From the NCBI GenBank assembly GCA_017442765.1, contig JAFRZC010000027.1:1-35905 (forward strand): a stretch of 35,905 nt of DNA. Reading direction: 5' to 3'. The stretch comes from Prevotella sp. (GTDB taxonomy: Bacteria > Bacteroidota > Bacteroidia > Bacteroidales > Bacteroidaceae). Numbering within the stretch: the stretch's first letter is position 1; each line of letters begins with the position of its first letter. This document shows, one piece after another, positions 34,030 through 35,905 of this stretch. The notes below the pieces were generated by a model. It saw only the letters and a program-made list of their open reading frames with translations. It did no database searches and was not told the origin of the DNA. Position numbers and translations under genes: made by a program.

Positions 34030-35673
34030 TCACTTGATTACATATTTGTCGCCTGTCTGGCGTATCAGCTCACGGGCAAAACTCTTCGGAAATCCCGGAC
34101 GGGTCACACGTGCGCCAAGTCCGGTCTCGGTGCGTGTGAACACACCGTTCTCCTCGGGTTTTACAATCATGTCATTATACTTCACTATCAGATAAGTTGC
34201 CAGCCGTTTCCACCGTTCGAGCATCGCGGCGGCCACCTCGTTGCTATAGCCGTTCAGATAGGTCAACGCCGCCGCCTTGTCGGTCTCATACAACGCCAGC
34301 GCACGGGCCTCCGCTTCCGGCTGTCGGGCGAAATAGCTCTGCTCAAGACTGTCGCGCACCGCCTCCAACGAGGGGAACATCTGCCTGTAGCGCGGATAGA
34401 CCATGTTGCTTACCCAGTTGCATACCCAGAAAGCATTTTTATCGGAGAAAGTCACGGCATCGGCCCCAGGGGTGTTGTAGCACTCCGGCTGCACGGTGTT
34501 GCCACAGTAGATGGGTGTATAGGCCACCATGTTGCCGTCGTCGTTACCGAACCACAGCACGCCGCCAATCTCACGGGGCAGCCAGGCTCGCATCTGACTG
34601 ACATAGGTGAACGCGGTCTGCTGTGTCGATGTGGGCCGCTCGTTAAAACATTTCCGTCCGTCCACCTCATACGACAGTGGCGTGGGACGATACGGCATTT
34701 CCCAGATGCCGCCGCCTATCGAGGTTGAGTCGAGTGCCAGGGGCGTGCCCTCGTAGTGGTCGCGCATGGCCGTCATCACATCGTGAACGCTCAATTTCCT
34801 TTCGGGAACTATCCAGAGCGGCATGTCCTCGGCATCCTCATCCTTGCCGAGTGCCCAAGGCAGATAGCGGTCGAACCCTTTTTGGTAGCGGTTGAAGAAC
34901 GCCCACACGCGGGCATCGCAATAGCGGCGACCGCTGAAGTCGGGAAACGCATAGGTCATCTTCCATGAGAAATCCTCGTCTTTACCTTCATACCAGCCTT
35001 TCGAACGGGCAAACTTCACGACGTCCTTTGCATAGCGCACATTCTCCTTGTCTTTCATGTCGAACCGTCCGATGCGGCTCTGGTTGGCATGTCCGCAGAT
35101 GGCATTGTCGGGAATGCGCATGGCCACCCATACCACACCCTTCGAGCCGGGACCCTTGCCCATCATCTCCATGATCCATGCCTCTCTCGGGTCGCAGATG
35201 GTGAACGTCTCGCCCTCGCTGTTATAGCCATAGCGCTCGGTGAGCGAGGTCATCACGTCGATGGCCTCGCGGGCCGTGCGCGACCTCTGCAGGGCTATGT
35301 AGATGAGCGATCCGTAGTCGAGTAACCCGGAAGGGTCAACCATCTCCTCGCGTCCGCCGTAGGTCGTCTCGCCGATGGTCACCTGCCACTCATTGATGTT
35401 GCCTATGACATTATAAGTATGCTCCACCTCGGGCAGCTCTCCATGAAAGACTCCGGTGTCCCAGTCGTACACCTTGCGCATCTCTCCCTTCCGGTGTATC
35501 CCCGCTGGGTAGTGGCACAGACCGATAAACATGCCGTAGTCGTCGGCGTTATACGAGCAGATGACCGACCCGTCGGCCGAAGCCTTGCTGCCCACAATGA
35601 AATTCGTACAAGCCACAGACACGCCACTGACAGACACTGCCGCGAGAACTAAACACAATAACCGTTTTTTCAT
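34030..35673 (-). CDS. Secreted C69-family dipeptidase
   Basis: N-terminal-nucleophile peptidase of the PepD/C69 (U34) family, 547 residues, probably periplasmic and removing dipeptides from peptides. The signal peptide MKKRLLCLVLAAVSVSGVSVA precedes Cys22 of ACTNFIVGSKASADGS, the expected nucleophile after cleavage. Further conserved parts are CSYNADDYG, GETTYGGREEMVDPSGLLDYG, ETFTICDPREAWIMEMMGKG and NDDGNMVAYTPIYCGN. First gene of a minus-strand run; the sensor kinase begins 35 bp downstream, which suggests that peptide use and the two-component system are linked. Confidence 0.9.
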   Translation of the reverse strand: MKKRLLCLVLAAVSVSGVSVACTNFIVGSKASADGSVICSYNADDYGMFIGLCHYPAGIHRKGEMRKVYDWDTGVFHGELPEVEHTYNVIGNINEWQVTIGETTYGGREEMVDPSGLLDYGSLIYIALQRSRTAREAIDVMTSLTERYGYNSEGETFTICDPREAWIMEMMGKGPGSKGVVWVAMRIPDNAICGHANQSRIGRFDMKDKENVRYAKDVVKFARSKGWYEGKDEDFSWKMTYAFPDFSGRRYCDARVWAFFNRYQKGFDRYLPWALGKDEDAEDMPLWIVPERKLSVHDVMTAMRDHYEGTPLALDSTSIGGGIWEMPYRPTPLSYEVDGRKCFNERPTSTQQTAFTYVSQMRAWLPREIGGVLWFGNDDGNMVAYTPIYCGNTVQPECYNTPGADAVTFSDKNAFWVCNWVSNMVYPRYRQMFPSLEAVRDSLEQSYFARQPEAEARALALYETDKAAALTYLNGYSNEVAAAMLERWKRLATYLIVKYNDMIVKPEENGVFTRTETGLGARVTRPGFPKSFARELIRQTGDKYVIK

Positions 35674-35722
35674 TTCACATTATTTATTATTATAGAGTAG
35701 TCACCAATAGATTTTGACCGTG

Positions 35723-35754
35723 CAAAAATAATAAAAAAAAAAGTAACCGCCAAT
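35723..35754 (-). promoter_or_regulatory. Promoter of the peptidase/sensor operon
   Basis: -33 ATTG (35751-35754, one mismatch), 20-bp spacer, -7 TATTTTTG (35723-35730). Predicted leader about 46 bases. Confidence 0.6.
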
Positions 35755-35822
35755 GAAACTCTGAGAATTATATAAAATAAGTTGTAGTGCTCCATAATCC
35801 AACAGCTTACCTCTCATAATCT

Positions 35823-35905
35823 GAAAGACCGTCTTTCAAAAAGTAATATAATATATATTACCGGGTAATAGTATATATATTACTGAGTAAAATAATATAT
35901 ATTAC
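35823..35905. repeat. Palindrome array on a strict 22-bp pitch (array 3, at least four units, cut by the window end)
   Basis: Centres at 35830, 35852, 35874 and 35896. The first unit is GAAAGACCGTCTTTC. The next three are 19-bp AT palindromes bounded by GTAA and TTAC: GTAATATAATATATATTAC, GTAATAGTATATATATTAC and GTAAAATAATATATATTAC, separated by 3-base spacers. The first core is the same type as in array 2 with the middle base complemented. The array may continue beyond the window. Confidence 0.9.

Overview
The window is a chromosomal segment of a Bacteroidales bacterium, most likely a Prevotella/Segatella-type organism. The evidence is threefold. At least four intergenic regions carry the Bacteroidetes housekeeping promoter form (TTTG, 20 bp, TAnnTTTG). 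Shine-Dalgarno sites are almost absent. Several families look typical of the group: a malic enzyme fused to a phosphotransacetylase-like domain, a DUF5112/DUF5113-like giant sensor kinase, a DUF4738-like lipoprotein, and short GC-rich C/G palindromes of a kind seen in this group. No rRNA, tRNA, transposase, phage or CRISPR locus was seen. Family names are recalled from knowledge of the families, not from a search.

Layout. 1-5258 (+): 5'-truncated RelA-type (p)ppGpp synthetase with a dead hydrolase domain, malic enzyme and ispE. 5274-8615 (-): one compact run from a YtxH/holin-like/small-protein cassette through a nitroreductase and a DUF2520 protein to kdsC and maf. 8851-12373 (+): SPOR lipoprotein, ruvX, def and a large TPR protein. 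12501-14658 (-): a TenI/ThiE-like protein, prs and a thioredoxin-like lipoprotein. 14845-16938 (+): nspC, a 22-bp tandem array and a YbjN-like anchored protein. 16995-18504 (-): recF and a DUF721 protein, divergent from a TPR protein and ribH (18734-19912, +). 19909-21977 (-): a DUF4738-like lipoprotein and a tryptophanase/tyrosine phenol-lyase homologue. 22617-24070 (+): glycosyltransferase and low-molecular-weight phosphotyrosine phosphatase. 24045-29052 (-): leuA-leuC-leuD-second LeuA/CimA-like gene, without leuB. 29267-35673 (-): C69 peptidase, giant sensor kinase, response regulator and a miniature AbgT-like membrane protein.

Most gene content is ordinary housekeeping. The least explained material lies in and around it. 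(1) Three intergenic loci (16027-16114, 22271-22375, 35823-35905) hold tandem arrays of short palindromes. The palindrome sequence differs between and even within loci, but the centre-to-centre pitch stays at 22-22.5 bp across all ten intervals. I do not recognise this as a described element class; it is my main candidate for a new system. (2) A family of short C/G palindromes occurs between genes and inside reading frames (relA, the sensor kinase, the AbgT-like gene), always in the same orientation relative to the host gene. A second shared motif sits in relA and in a glycosyltransferase, read in different frames. (3) The tryptophanase-family enzyme has tyrosine-phenol-lyase-like specificity residues but lacks a conserved PLP-site Arg. 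(4) recF appears to have a promoter that would give a leaderless mRNA, and leuA has a terminator-like hairpin at the very start of its predicted transcript.
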